A DNA stretch of 64,000 bases. Origin: Oscillospiraceae bacterium. GTDB taxonomy: Bacteria > Bacillota > Clostridia > Oscillospirales > Oscillospiraceae. Numbering within the stretch: the first letter of the stretch is position 1; each line of letters begins with the position of its first letter. This document shows positions 26,857 to 34,141 of this stretch, in pieces. The position numbers and the translations under genes are program-made. Under the pieces are notes generated by a model. The model did not search any database. It saw nothing but the letters and a program-made list of their open reading frames with translations, and was not told where the DNA came from. Location of the stretch: NCBI GenBank assembly GCA_021770845.1, contig JAETQF010000016.1, positions 45,869 through 109,868 of the forward strand, read 5' to 3'.

Positions 26857-28602
26857 TTATTTGGTTTTCAGATATTTGTCCATCATGCAACCGCCTTCAA
26901 GGTACTTTGCAGAGACGCATTTTTTGCATCTGACACATTTATTTGGGTCAATGAAATATTCGTCACCGCTGATTATAATTGCACCCTGCTTGCAGACAGA
27001 CTCACATTTCAGACATTTGCGGCAAGCGTTGAACTTGCGGACTTGGTAACCGATCATCCTCTGTAAGTCGCCGTGTCTTGCAACGTTCATGGTTTTAATT
27101 TTTACAGCATAGTCATAACCATCCTGGGAGAATGGTTGAATGGAGATGATAGGAATTTTTGTATTGGCATCGACAATGATTGTTTCATGGATTAATTTTC
27201 GTCCAAGCTCAGGAGATACCAAACCAAAGGGAACCATCATGTCGATAAATGTGTCGTCAAACGGTCTAACTAAGCTGTATATTTTGGCGTGATCTTCTAC
27301 AGTACAATTAGTGAACTTGATTTTGACATCGCTGGCGGCCGCCAATCCATTCCCGCCTTGGCGCGCCTTCCATTTCCCTGTGTCTACATACACCTCGGGG
27401 TCTGGTTTTCCAATCCTTTTTGCGAAATTAATTAGAAACAAGCGCCATTTTTTGGACTGCTCCGGCATATAGATCCGAGAAAGAAACTGCGCCCGAATAT
27501 TATTATTTGGGCAGCACCAGCAGCCGACGCGATCATATCCTAAACGGTATGCATCGTTGAAATCGATATTTTCGCTCAAAATATACAGCCATACATCTAA
27601 ATCGCTCCAGAAAAAAATGGGAGCAGCTACAGTTTGCTTCTGAATCTTGGCGAATTCGCTGTTTGCAGTGACTCTGCTATATTTGCTTCTGCTCACAGAT
27701 TCACATTTTCGAATCCCGTAGAATGTTAGAATCTGCTCACCCGGATAAGCGTCATTGAGAAGTCTGGTGATTGGCCCTGTTTTAAACATGGAGCAGCACC
27801 ACCGCATCATTCGTGCGGGAGGGCCAATATCCTCGCAAACTGAGTAAAAATCCTGCTCATCATTTTTAGCGATCAAAACTGCTGCATCTGGATTATCTTT
27901 TTCGATATACCGCTGTACATAGTCCTGGGTCATTGGAAATTCCAGGGTGGTATCTCCAAAAATGTGGGTCAGACTGGGATCGCTGAGTGCTTTGATAACA
28001 ATATCAGCGGTTGCAGAGGAATCCTTGCCACCGGAAAAAGAAAGCGTGATTTTTTCCCGCTGGAATCGGTTGGAAATCCCGTATTTGCCTTTGATAAAAT
28101 CGATAGCCTCCTGCTTAATATAGTTTAATCTGCTCGCATTTGCGCAAATAAACCGTTCAATATATTGGCTAAAAGTGTAGTAGGAGTTTGAATGCTTGCG
28201 CTTTTCTAAAGATGATCGCAGTGCCTCAATGTCGGCATCTTGAAATTGTTTTGTGCCAATCGAAATGGCTTTTCCGTCAATATAGTACCGGCTATTTGCG
28301 GCCCATACTGAGCAATTAATAAAAGTGTTTGGCTTTTTTCCAAGCAGCAACTCAACCAATAGCCTTTCCTCGGGAAATACGGGACGCAAATCAGCGGATA
28401 GGTAGGATATCGTTTTTTTGCACAGCGGGCAGACTGTATCCGCGCTATTGTGATAATCATCCAAAGGGCGAGATGCTTGCAAAATCGGTATATTGCAATT
28501 GGAGCACCAGTACACCTTATTTGTAGGGACTGCGACGGTAAGAGAATGGCATTCAGGACATTCTTTTGCTTCTGTTTCAGTATAACATTTTGAACACCAC
28601 AT
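26857..28602 (-). CDS. sspD: PAPS-reductase-family sulfurtransferase, SspD/DndC-like, with zinc ribbons and Fe-S tail
   Basis: This 581-aa protein is the first gene of the defence operon. The N-terminus has zinc-ribbon cysteine pairs C3/C6 and C15/C18, then C33/C36 and C58/C61. The PP-loop ATP-pyrophosphatase core has SGGKDSS (190-196), with further conserved cysteines in MRWCCSMFKTGP and GCWCCPNNN. The tail carries ferredoxin-type clusters: C527-x2-C530-x2-C533-x3-C537 and C556-x2-C559-x2-C562-x9-C572. DndC and SspD adenylate the DNA backbone so that sulfur can replace a non-bridging oxygen. The added ferredoxin tail could deliver electrons or sulfur. The alternative is a non-DNA sulfotransferase, made unlikely by the neighbours. 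Confidence 0.85.
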   Translation of the reverse strand: MWCSKCYTETEAKECPECHSLTVAVPTNKVYWCSNCNIPILQASRPLDDYHNSADTVCPLCKKTISYLSADLRPVFPEERLLVELLLGKKPNTFINCSVWAANSRYYIDGKAISIGTKQFQDADIEALRSSLEKRKHSNSYYTFSQYIERFICANASRLNYIKQEAIDFIKGKYGISNRFQREKITLSFSGGKDSSATADIVIKALSDPSLTHIFGDTTLEFPMTQDYVQRYIEKDNPDAAVLIAKNDEQDFYSVCEDIGPPARMMRWCCSMFKTGPITRLLNDAYPGEQILTFYGIRKCESVSRSKYSRVTANSEFAKIQKQTVAAPIFFWSDLDVWLYILSENIDFNDAYRLGYDRVGCWCCPNNNIRAQFLSRIYMPEQSKKWRLFLINFAKRIGKPDPEVYVDTGKWKARQGGNGLAAASDVKIKFTNCTVEDHAKIYSLVRPFDDTFIDMMVPFGLVSPELGRKLIHETIIVDANTKIPIISIQPFSQDGYDYAVKIKTMNVARHGDLQRMIGYQVRKFNACRKCLKCESVCKQGAIIISGDEYFIDPNKCVRCKKCVSAKYLEGGCMMDKYLKTK

Positions 28603-28633
28603 TTTGTCACCACCAACATGAATGACCTTGATA

Positions 28634-28661
28634 TTTATACAATAACAAAAAGAAAGCCCAA
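28634..28661 (-). promoter_or_regulatory. Probable promoter of the Ssp-like operon
   Basis: TTGGGC (28656-28661), 16-bp spacer, TATAAA (28634-28639) on the minus strand, in an AT-rich leader. All eight genes downstream are within 30 bp of each other, so this may drive 14 kb. Confidence 0.5.
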
Positions 28662-28811
28662 TAAATCGGGATCAAATAGATGAGGATGCGTGTTTAACAT
28701 CTTCAATACTTTGAGTTATAGTACCTGCAAAACGACGTTACGTGCAAATTGAAACTTATTCTACAGTATACTACTTTTTTTGCCCCGACACAATATTTTG
28801 CTTAAAAGAAA

Positions 28812-28904
28812 ATGGGACAGCTTATGGCCGCCGCAGACGGCCATATCCGTCTCCGCATTTGCGAGAAATGCGGCCTGCCGTTCAAAATGCCGGCTGGAGG
28901 GTAA
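28812..28904 (+). CDS. 30-aa peptide with a single CxxC
   Basis: The short frame reads MGQLMAAADGHIRLRICEKC then GLPFKMPAGG and stops. The knuckle C-x2-C-x-LPF looks like half of a zinc ribbon. It lies in the otherwise empty 409-bp space between the defence operon and the recombinase gene set. It could be a real micro-protein or the stump of a longer zinc-ribbon gene. No ribosome site is obvious. Confidence 0.3.
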   Translation: MGQLMAAADGHIRLRICEKCGLPFKMPAGG

Positions 28905-29011
28905 GCAGTGGGCGCTGGACATCTAGAAGGGCCGCTTACCCATGTATAAGAAACACAAAAAAGCAGAAAATATTTCCAATACACAGTGGAGAAGGGAGGC
29001 GTGGTAGTCTG

Positions 29012-29272
29012 TTGGAGATCAATGTCAGAGATGACAGAAGGATCGTAGAAATATGGCTCACAAACGAAGAACAACAGGATCGCGCATTTAGGGAAAGTCT
29101 AAAACCCCTTTATCAACAATATAAGGGAAAAAAGTATACCGTAGCCGTATTTTTATCCGGCAGTCGGGAGCTGACGGAGGAGACCGGCGCTTTGCTATGC
29201 TATAACAAAAGGCGAAGCGCGGAATTGAAAGTGAAGCGGGAGCGAAAGCGCCGCAGGAGTATGGCGCGATAA
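29012..29272 (+). CDS. Small recombinase-linked protein of unknown function
   Basis: This 86-aa protein (MEINVRDDRRIVEIWLTN, then KYTVAVFLSGSRELTEETGALL) ends in an Arg/Lys-rich tail. I recall similar short proteins with the VEIWLTN and AVFxSG strands just upstream of serine recombinases in gut Firmicute elements. The start is uncertain: TTG 29012 lies 12 nt after GGGAGG. The same frame is open for 270 bp upstream, but that part does not look coding. Its place 130 bp before the recombinase suggests an accessory or directionality role, which is a guess. Confidence 0.6.
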   Translation: MEINVRDDRRIVEIWLTNEEQQDRAFRESLKPLYQQYKGKKYTVAVFLSGSRELTEETGALLCYNKRRSAELKVKRERKRRRSMAR

Positions 29273-29315
29273 GGTTTGGGGTGGGAGCGGGAGCGCATCC
29301 GCCCCGTTTTTCTGG

Positions 29316-29344
29316 TTGCTTTTCATCGTAGAAAATGGTACAAT
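29316..29344 (+). promoter_or_regulatory. Promoter of the recombinase gene
   Basis: TTGCTT, 17-bp spacer, TACAAT. A second TATAAT at 29353 lacks a matching -35. Confidence 0.55.
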
Positions 29345-29404
29345 ATTATCTGTATAATAGAGTGGATATAGAGATGTAAGTTGATAGAAAGAGAGGAAAA
29401 GCAG

Positions 29405-31618
29405 GTGATCGAACGCTTTGACATCGCCGGTTACTGCCGCATCTCGGTGGACGAGGAGCTGGATCGGGACAACACCTCCATCGAAAACCAGAAGGCCATC
29501 ATCGAGGACTTCGTCAAGCAGAGGTTCCCCGACAGCACCTTGACCTTCTACGAGGATCGGGATCGCTCCGGCTACACCTTCGACCAGCGCCCCGGCTACC
29601 AGACCATGCGCCGGGAGCTGGTAAGCCACAAAAAGGATATCCTCATCGTCAAGGACTTCTCCCGCTTTTCCCGCCGCAACAGCCGGGGCCTGGTGGAGCT
29701 GGAGGATCTGCGGGACGCGGGTGTCCGTATCATCTCCATCGGGGAAAACGTGGACTTCCCCAATGACGACGATTGGCTGAAAATCCAGTTTACATTCATC
29801 ATCAACGAGATGCCCGTCACCGATACCAGCAAAAAGGTAAAGGCCGTCATCCAGCGCCGCCAGCAGGACGGCAGATGGATCTGCGCCGCGCCCTACGGCT
29901 ACATTGTGAACAAGCGCCAGGAGTTTGAGGTGGTGCCCACCGAGGCTGACATCGTCCGCCGCATCTTCCGGCTCTATCTGGACGGCTGGGGCTACAAGAA
30001 GATCGCCAACCACCTCACCGACGAGGGCGTCCCCACCCCCCGTATGGCCGAGCGGGAGCGCAAGGAGGCCGCCGGTGAGGAAAGCCGCCGCGTCGTCAAG
30101 CCAGTCTGGGCTATCGTGACCGTGCAGGGCATCCTGGACAACGATTTCTACATCGGCACCCTGCGCCAGGGGAAATACACCCGCAAGAAGATCAACGGTA
30201 AAGAAGTCAAGCGGGATGAGATAAACCACATCGTCATCGAGAACCACCATCAGGCCATTATCGACTACCGCACCTTTGCCACCGTCCGGGCCCAGCGGGA
30301 GAGCCGCTCCACCGCCCACTACCGGGGTGTGAAGAAAAACGACAACGTGTACTCCGGCTTCCTGTTCTGCGGCGACTGCGGCTCCCCCATGTTCGCCATG
30401 AGCCGGCCCGACCTAAAGGATGCCTACCGCTGCGGCGCCTACCATCGCCGGGGCCTGAAGGGCTGCACCAGCCACCATATCCGGGTGGACAAGCTGGACG
30501 AACTGCTGAAAATCTATGTGCGGAAGGTAAAGGAGAACTCCGCCGCCATGCTGGAGCGCCTCAACGCCGACCTGGCAAAGGAGGAGCAGGACGTGGCCGA
30601 GACCGAGCAGAGCGCCGCCAACCTGGAGGCGGTGCTGGCCGATCTCCAGGAGGAGCTGAAAGCCACCAAGCGCCAGCGGATCCGGGACGTGATGAAGCAC
30701 CCAGAGCAGGAGGCCACTCTGGAGGAAACCTACGACGAGCTGGAGAGCGACCTTCTGCGCCGGATGGAGGGCCTGCAAAACCAGATCGCCATGACGGCGG
30801 ACAAACGCAACACCATTATCCAGGTGAACCGGGCGGCCAAGACCGCAATGGAGGTATTCGATGACATATTAAATAAGGAAAAGCTGGAGCGGGCCGACCT
30901 GGAGCTGATGATTGAGAAGATCGTGGTATTTGAGGATCACCTGGACATCTACCTCAAGGCGGACGTGGACAGCATCCTGCAAAGCGGCACACTCTCAGAG
31001 GAGAAGCCGGAGGCCGTGGCGGCTATGGCCCCTGTAGGGGCGGCTGTCCTCAGCCGCCCGTCAGATGACGAAGCCGGGCGGGCCGATGGGGACATCGGCC
31101 CCTACGAAATTCAGATCATCCAGGAGAGCGACAAGCACAACGATAAGGTTTTCACTGTCAAGGTTATCAGTGACGGCGACCCTTTGGAAATCTACACCGA
31201 CCGGGAGGGCGGCGTCATATTCAAAAAATACTCGCAGTTGGGGGACGTGTCCGACTTCGCCGCCCAGCTGTGCGACACCATCAGCCGGGTGGCGGGCCTG
31301 CCCGCCGTCATCACCGACCGGGACAGCGTCATCGCCGCCGGCGGCGTGCCCCGCCGGGAGGTGGTGGACAAGCGGGTCTCCCCGCAAGTGGAGCAGGTGA
31401 TGGAGGAGCGCCGGGGGATCCAGGCGGATCAGCCCATGCCCCTGTGCGACGGCAGCGAGAAATACCGCGTGCTCATCGCCGTCCCCATCCTGTCCGAGGG
31501 GGACGTGCTGGGCTGCGTGGCCTTTGTGACCGACGGGGACGGCCCCACCCCGGGCGATGTGGAGCTGAAGCTGGCCCAGACGGTGGCCGGCTTTCTGGGC
31601 CGCCATATGGAGGCTTGA
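29405..31618 (+). CDS. Large serine recombinase fused in frame to the SpoVT C-terminal domain
   Basis: This is a 737-aa chimera. Residues 1-150 are the resolvase catalytic domain (catalytic Ser in GYCRISVDEE, then SRFSRRNSRG). It is followed by the Recombinase domain (PYGYIVNKR to NHLTDEGVPTP), a zinc ribbon (FCGDCGSP, YRCGAYH, GC) and a coiled coil near 390-430. A 24-codon repeat-derived linker spans 544-567. Native sequence ends at GDP (591-593); residues 594-737 are the SpoVT GAF-like effector domain (LEIYTDREGGVIFKKYSQL onwards, to GFLGRHMEA). On excision the C-terminus should become the 27 codons at 9239-9322, giving 620 aa. GTG 29405 is chosen because GAGAGG lies 8 nt upstream. The enzyme would catalyse both integration into and, with a directionality factor, excision from spoVT. 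Confidence 0.93.
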   Translation: MIERFDIAGYCRISVDEELDRDNTSIENQKAIIEDFVKQRFPDSTLTFYEDRDRSGYTFDQRPGYQTMRRELVSHKKDILIVKDFSRFSRRNSRGLVELEDLRDAGVRIISIGENVDFPNDDDWLKIQFTFIINEMPVTDTSKKVKAVIQRRQQDGRWICAAPYGYIVNKRQEFEVVPTEADIVRRIFRLYLDGWGYKKIANHLTDEGVPTPRMAERERKEAAGEESRRVVKPVWAIVTVQGILDNDFYIGTLRQGKYTRKKINGKEVKRDEINHIVIENHHQAIIDYRTFATVRAQRESRSTAHYRGVKKNDNVYSGFLFCGDCGSPMFAMSRPDLKDAYRCGAYHRRGLKGCTSHHIRVDKLDELLKIYVRKVKENSAAMLERLNADLAKEEQDVAETEQSAANLEAVLADLQEELKATKRQRIRDVMKHPEQEATLEETYDELESDLLRRMEGLQNQIAMTADKRNTIIQVNRAAKTAMEVFDDILNKEKLERADLELMIEKIVVFEDHLDIYLKADVDSILQSGTLSEEKPEAVAAMAPVGAAVLSRPSDDEAGRADGDIGPYEIQIIQESDKHNDKVFTVKVISDGDPLEIYTDREGGVIFKKYSQLGDVSDFAAQLCDTISRVAGLPAVITDRDSVIAAGGVPRREVVDKRVSPQVEQVMEERRGIQADQPMPLCDGSEKYRVLIAVPILSEGDVLGCVAFVTDGDGPTPGDVELKLAQTVAGFLGRHMEA
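31034..31105. repeat. 72-bp palindromic repeat inside the recombinase gene
   Basis: GTAGGGGC at 31034-31041 and its inverse GCCCCTAC at 31098-31105 bound two internal palindromes. The length is 24 codons exactly, so the frame is kept; it encodes an Ala/Asp/Gly-rich linker. A half copy is at 529-551. Confidence 0.65.
31159..31182. repeat. attR (element arm plus core)
   Basis: Element arm CAAGGTTATCAGTGACGG at 31159-31176; core GGCGACCC at 31175-31182. To the right the spoVT sequence resumes. Confidence 0.88.
31175..31618 (+). pseudogene. spoVT: spoVT 3' fragment (GAF-like effector domain)
   Basis: After the core, 144 codons match the SpoVT C-terminal part: the end of the AbrB barrel (LEIYTDREGGVIFKKYS), then a GAF-like domain (AAQLCDTISRVAGLPAVITD to TVAGFLGRHMEA). 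Together with the 33 codons at 9140 it makes a 177-aa SpoVT, against about 178 aa in Bacillus subtilis. Here it can only be translated as the tail of the recombinase. It retains its own terminator at 31627. Confidence 0.92.
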
Positions 31619-31626
31619 GCTGCTGC

Positions 31627-31661
31627 GCCCCGCTCCGGCATAGGCCGGGGCGGGGCCTTTT
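31627..31661 (+). terminator. Intrinsic terminator of spoVT
   Basis: 13-bp GC-rich stem (31627-31639 with 31644-31656, one G-U) followed by CTTTT. Confidence 0.8.
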
Positions 31662-31705
31662 CATGCTCCAGGGCAGAAAATGTGCGGAGGGCGGGCGGCA
31701 CGGTC

Positions 31706-31734
31706 TTGCGCCCCGGCCCGTCAAGTGGTACAAT
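31706..31734 (+). promoter_or_regulatory. Promoter of the GH2 gene
   Basis: TTGCGC, 17-bp spacer, TACAAT. Confidence 0.6.
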
Positions 31735-31781
31735 CAGGAAAAAAGGGGCGGGCCGGTGGCCCCACAGAAAGGGAGAGCCCT

Positions 31782-33455
31782 ATGGCACATAACAGCTGGG
31801 ATCGGTATTACCCCCGCCCGCAGCTCCGGCGGGACAGCTTTTTTCCGCTGAATCGGGGCTGGACGCTGAACGGCAGGCCCATCCGGGTTCCCTGGCCGCC
31901 CCAGGCCCCCCTGTCCGAATACGGCGGGCAGGTGGGGGACGTGCTGCGGTATGCGACTGCCTTCACCCTGCCCGAGGGCTTCGCCCCCCGGGGCTGCCGG
32001 GTGCTGCTCCACTTCGGGGCGGTGGATCAGGTGGCGGAGGCGTGGGTGAACGGCCAGAGCGTGATCCGCCACGAGGGGGGCTATCTGCCCTTCTCCGCCG
32101 ATATCACCGACGCGCTGTGCTCCGGGGAGAACCGGCTGGAGGTCAAGGCGGTGGATACCCTGTCCCACGACTACCCCTACGGCAAGCAGCACAAACGCCC
32201 CCACGGGATGTGGTACACCCCGGTGTCCGGCATCTGGCAGCCGGTGTGGCTGGAGGCGGTGCCGGAGCGGGGGGCGGTGTCCGGGCTGCGGATCACGCCG
32301 GATCTCACCGGGATCCAGGTGGAGGTGGAGGCGGACGGGGCGGAGTTCACCGTCAGCGTCCCCCTGGGGGAGGGGCGGTACGTCACCGCCCGGGGGGTGG
32401 AGGGATCCGTCCGGCTGGACATCCCCCAACCCCATCTCTGGACACCGGACGACCCGTACTTATACCCCCTCACTGTCACCACGGACACCGACCGGGTGGA
32501 GAGCTATTTCGGCCTGCGCACCGTGTCCACCCGGGAGATCAATGGGCACATCCGCCTGTGCCTCAACGGGGAGCCGGTGTTCCTCCATGGGGTGCTGGAT
32601 CAGGGCTATTTCGCCGACGGCCTGTTCCTTCCCAAGGAGCCGGAGGAGTATGAGCGGGACGTGCTGCGGATGAAGGAGCTGGGCTTCAACACCCTGCGCA
32701 AGCACGTGAAGCTGGAGCCGGAGGCGTTCTACTATGCCTGCGATCGGCTGGGGATGCTGGTGATCCAGGACATGGTGAACTCCGGCGGCTACGACTACCT
32801 GCGGGACACGGTGATCCCCAACTTTGTGAGCAAAAAGAGGAGCGACCTGGGCCGGGGCGGCAGCGAGAAGCGCAAGGCCTTTTTTGAGCGCCACTGCCTG
32901 GACACCGTCGCCCGCCTGCAAAACCACCCCTGCGTTGTGGGCTGGACAATCTTTAACGAGGGCTGGGGCCAGTACGACTCCGACCGGATCTGCCGCCTGC
33001 TGAAGGGGGCGGACGCCACCCGGTTCTTCATCAGCGCCTCCGGCTGGTTCGCCCAGGAGGAGGGGGACGTTCAGAGCGAGCACATCTACTTCAGCGGCCG
33101 GGTGCCGGAGGGGACGGGGCCGGGAAAATTCCTGCTGCTGGGCGAGTGCGGCGGCTTCCCCCTCCGGGTGGAGGGCCACGCCGCCCAGGACAGGAAAACC
33201 TACGGCTATGGGGGGCAGTCCCGTACCCCGGGGGAGCTCACCGGCCGGATCCAGGCCCTGTACGACGACATGGTGCTGCCCGCCGTGCCCCGGGGCCTGT
33301 GCGGCTGCATCTACACCCAGCTCAGCGACGTGGAGGGGGAGGCCAACGGCCTGTACACTTACGACCGGCAGGTGCGCAAGGCGTCCGCCGGGGCGCTGTC
33401 CGACGTCGCCCGGCGGCTGAGGGAGGTGCTGGAGGACGCGGTGAAAAACGGTTGA
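31782..33455 (+). CDS. Glycoside hydrolase family 2 protein
   Basis: This 557-aa protein has the GH2 layout: jelly-roll sugar-binding domain (about residues 30-160), Ig-like sandwich (165-255), then a TIM barrel. The acid/base glutamate lies in GWTIFNEGWGQ and the likely nucleophile in LLLGECGGF. The family cleaves beta-galactosides, -glucuronides or -mannosides. There is no signal peptide, so it acts in the cytoplasm on imported glycosides. It starts at the ATG after GGGAGAGCCCT. It is shorter than LacZ and closest in size to BglU/UidA-type enzymes; the substrate cannot be fixed. The stop codon overlaps the ferritin promoter. Confidence 0.88.
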   Translation: MAHNSWDRYYPRPQLRRDSFFPLNRGWTLNGRPIRVPWPPQAPLSEYGGQVGDVLRYATAFTLPEGFAPRGCRVLLHFGAVDQVAEAWVNGQSVIRHEGGYLPFSADITDALCSGENRLEVKAVDTLSHDYPYGKQHKRPHGMWYTPVSGIWQPVWLEAVPERGAVSGLRITPDLTGIQVEVEADGAEFTVSVPLGEGRYVTARGVEGSVRLDIPQPHLWTPDDPYLYPLTVTTDTDRVESYFGLRTVSTREINGHIRLCLNGEPVFLHGVLDQGYFADGLFLPKEPEEYERDVLRMKELGFNTLRKHVKLEPEAFYYACDRLGMLVIQDMVNSGGYDYLRDTVIPNFVSKKRSDLGRGGSEKRKAFFERHCLDTVARLQNHPCVVGWTIFNEGWGQYDSDRICRLLKGADATRFFISASGWFAQEEGDVQSEHIYFSGRVPEGTGPGKFLLLGECGGFPLRVEGHAAQDRKTYGYGGQSRTPGELTGRIQALYDDMVLPAVPRGLCGCIYTQLSDVEGEANGLYTYDRQVRKASAGALSDVARRLREVLEDAVKNG

Positions 33456-33479
33456 CACCCGGGGGAAATGTGATATACT
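33452..33479 (+). promoter_or_regulatory. Promoter of ferritin
   Basis: TTGACA (overlapping the upstream stop codon), 16-bp spacer, TATACT. Confidence 0.8.
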
Positions 33480-33531
33480 TTTCCAGGAAAGCGCCCCAGG
33501 ACGCGAGATAGAAAAAGGAGTGTATGGTAAC

Positions 33532-34041
33532 ATGGATAAAAAAGTCGCCGCGCTGTTGAACGATCAGATCAATAAGGAGCTGTATTCCGCCTACCTGTAC
33601 CTGGATATGGCCAATTTCTACGCCGCCAAGGGGCTGGACGGCTTCGCCAACTGGTTCGAGATCCAGGCCCGGGAGGAGCAGGATCACGCCATGCTGATCT
33701 ACAAGTACCTCCACAACAACAGCGAGGAGGTGACCCTGGCCGCCATCGCCAAGCCGGACAAGGAGTTCAAGACCCTGAGCGATCCCCTCACCGCCGCCCT
33801 GGCCCACGAGCAGTACGTCACCAGCCTCATCAACGCCATCTATGAGGCCGCCCAGGAGGCCAAGGATCACCGGGCGGTGCAGTTCCTGGACTGGTTCATC
33901 AAGGAGCAGGGGGAGGAGGAGATGAACTCCTCCAACCTGATCACCAAGATGGGAATGTTCGGCGGGGATCCCAAGGCCCTGTACATGATGAACAGCGAGC
34001 TGGCGGGCCGCACCTATTCCGCCCCCTCCCTCAGCATTTGA
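33532..34041 (+). CDS. ftn: Non-haem ferritin
   Basis: This 169-aa four-helix-bundle ferritin of the bacterial Ftn type has the ferroxidase ligands in place: E17 region (INKELYSAYLYL), E50/H53 (REEQDHA), E94 (AHEQYVT) and Q/E near 127-130 (KEQGEEE). It stores iron as a ferric mineral in a 24-mer and protects against peroxide. It is monocistronic, with a strong promoter, AAAGGAG and a 16-bp terminator. Confidence 0.95.
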   Translation: MDKKVAALLNDQINKELYSAYLYLDMANFYAAKGLDGFANWFEIQAREEQDHAMLIYKYLHNNSEEVTLAAIAKPDKEFKTLSDPLTAALAHEQYVTSLINAIYEAAQEAKDHRAVQFLDWFIKEQGEEEMNSSNLITKMGMFGGDPKALYMMNSELAGRTYSAPSLSI

Positions 34042-34063
34042 TTGCCGCGGCATAATCGGCAGA

Positions 34064-34097
34064 AAAGAACGTCCGGCCCCAGGGCCGGACGTTCTTT
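34064..34097. terminator. Bidirectional terminator between ferritin and the M23 gene
   Basis: 16-bp perfect stem (34064-34079 with 34082-34097); A-rich left side and T-rich right side allow use by both convergent genes. Confidence 0.85.
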
Positions 34098-34141
34098 ATG
34101 CACCAGGCCAAAGCCCGGCGAAGCGGGGCTGCCCCGACGAG

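Larger units (their letters stand above)
9230..31182. mobile_element. 21.9-kb serine-recombinase element integrated in spoVT
   Basis: The element is bounded by identical 8-bp cores, GGCGACCC at 9230-9237 and 31175-31182 (unit length 21,945 bp). Outside the cores the two flanks are the two halves of spoVT. Inside them the ends combine into an 18+4+18 palindrome typical of large serine recombinase attP sites. The recombinase gene sits at the right end. Cargo: Uma2 genes, MATE pump, DUF4143 ATPase, MazG-like protein and an eight-gene Ssp-like defence operon. No relaxase, conjugation, capsid or replication genes were seen. Base composition is mosaic and the defence operon is far more AT-rich than the host. 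Confidence 0.9.

Noticed and set aside
14374..28602. BREX or DISARM system
   Set aside because: The giant ATPase, PAPS-reductase-like protein and PLD nuclease are suggestive, but PglZ, BrxL, PglX, DrmA/DrmB and any methylase are absent; the set fits Ssp better.
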